DNA of 6,228 nucleotides from contig CAKUTF010000070.1 of the NCBI GenBank assembly GCA_934691725.1, positions 1 through 6,228 on the forward strand. The letters run 5' to 3'. This DNA is from an uncultured Fibrobacter sp. GTDB lineage: Bacteria > Fibrobacterota > Fibrobacteria > Fibrobacterales > Fibrobacteraceae. The notes below the pieces were generated by a model, which saw nothing but the letters and a program-made list of their open reading frames with translations, made no database searches and had not been told where the DNA came from. Made by a program: the position numbers and the translations under genes. Positions 6,054-6,228 of this stretch are shown piece after piece. How positions within the stretch are numbered: position 1 is the first letter of the stretch; the number at the start of each line of letters is the position of its first letter.

Positions 6054-6099
6054 AACCCCGTGTCCCGCTTCCCAAAGCTTAAATGTCCGCAATTCTGAC
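6054..6099 (+). repeat. Right copy of the flank repeat
   Basis: Bases 6054-6070 are identical to 61-77, and 6071-6099 match 85-113 at 26 of 29 positions. This copy lacks the 7-base duplication present on the left. The words continue to about 6127 with 'CCACTGCTCACTGTTCACTAAA'-like sequence, again as on the left. Confidence 0.7.
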
Positions 6100-6127
6100 C
6101 ACTAGCCACTGCTCACTGTTCACTAAA

Positions 6128-6146
6128 CTTAGAGCTTGTTTTCATA
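6128..6146 (+). mobile_element. Probable terminal end of an IS5-family element running off the right edge
   Basis: TTA (6129-6131), a possible 3-base target duplication, is followed by GAGCTTGTTTTCA (6132-6144), which resembles an IS5-family end and matches the solo end at 5871-5889. The stop codon of the partial transposase-like gene (6142-6144) falls within it, so the element would be very compact. The other end lies outside the window. Confidence 0.5.
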
Positions 6147-6228
6147 ATCGTCTGAGCATCGTAGCCGCGCAGGAAACGTTGACCAAGGCCTCTTCGGCGC
6201 GGGTCGAAATCTCGAAATCCTTGGCGAG
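6142..6228 (-). CDS. C-terminal fragment of probable IS5-family transposase, cut by window edge
   Basis: The minus strand is open from the edge to a TGA at 6142-6144 and codes for 28 residues: LAKDFEISTRAEEALVNV then SCAATMLRRL. This resembles the end of IS5-family DDE transposases, where RRLAKDFE is followed by a helix ending in ..LLTRRL / MLRRL, just after the catalytic Glu region (which would lie outside the window). Its position next to an IS-end-like sequence agrees. Only a short piece is visible, so whether the element is intact cannot be judged. Confidence 0.6.
   Translation of the reverse strand, partial: LAKDFEISTRAEEALVNVSCAATMLRRL

Larger units (their letters stand above)
5814..6141. 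other. Gene-free region with IS-end-like sequences and repeats
   Basis: About 330 bases with no convincing reading frame. From left to right it holds the ribosome binding site and probable promoter area of the metallopeptidase gene (AT-rich, minus-strand ATAATTTTTATATC at about 5841-5854, no clean -33/-7 pair), an IS-end-like sequence at 5871-5889, a hairpin and tandem repeat at 5948-6027, the second copy of the flank repeat at 6054-6099, and a second IS-end-like sequence at 6128-6146. Confidence 0.7.

Overview
The window looks like a chromosomal piece of a Fibrobacter-type bacterium (Fibrobacteres/Bacteroidetes side of the tree). Four things suggest this. The long non-coding flanks are built from degenerate CT-rich words around 'CTAGACGTCCGCAGTTCTA', of a kind I associate with Fibrobacter genomes. 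Two promoters fit the Bacteroidetes-type TTTG / TAnnTTTG pattern better than the E. coli one. The tRNA-His gene lacks an encoded CCA. Several proteins are typical uncharacterised secreted or lipoproteins. The assignment is from memory, not from a search.

Layout, left to right. 1-238 is repeat-word intergenic DNA. A two-gene minus-strand operon follows: a ComEC-C-terminal-like metallo-beta-lactamase-fold lipoprotein (2015-2866) comes first, and 9 bases later a 588-residue protein (239-2005) whose motif order resembles FMN-dependent nitronate monooxygenase / FabK-like TIM barrels. The last codons and stop of the latter lie inside the repeat words. A ~97-base divergent promoter region separates this operon from a plus-strand 122-residue protein with two C-x4-C...C-x2-H zinc-finger-like units (2964-3332), possibly read from a leaderless mRNA. 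A tRNA-His(GTG) gene (3392-3467) with its own promoter and a strong hairpin terminator (3473-3499) comes next; the terminator sits between convergent genes.

The right half is a second minus-strand operon: an HExxH (HELRH) gluzincin-like metallopeptidase (4836-5813) and, overlapping it by 23 bases, a secreted Cys-containing protein of unknown family (3533-4858). The right margin (5814-6141) has no gene. It holds two IS-end-like sequences, a 23-base tandem repeat with a hairpin, and a second copy of the left-flank repeat words. At the edge is the last 28 residues of a protein that reads like the C-terminus of an IS5-family transposase.

The parts most worth following up are the uncharacterised metallopeptidase/secreted-protein pair, the stand-alone ComEC-like lipoprotein coupled to an NMO-like flavoprotein, and the tandem zinc-finger protein with its unusual start region. 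Nothing here is clearly a defence system, CRISPR array or prophage.
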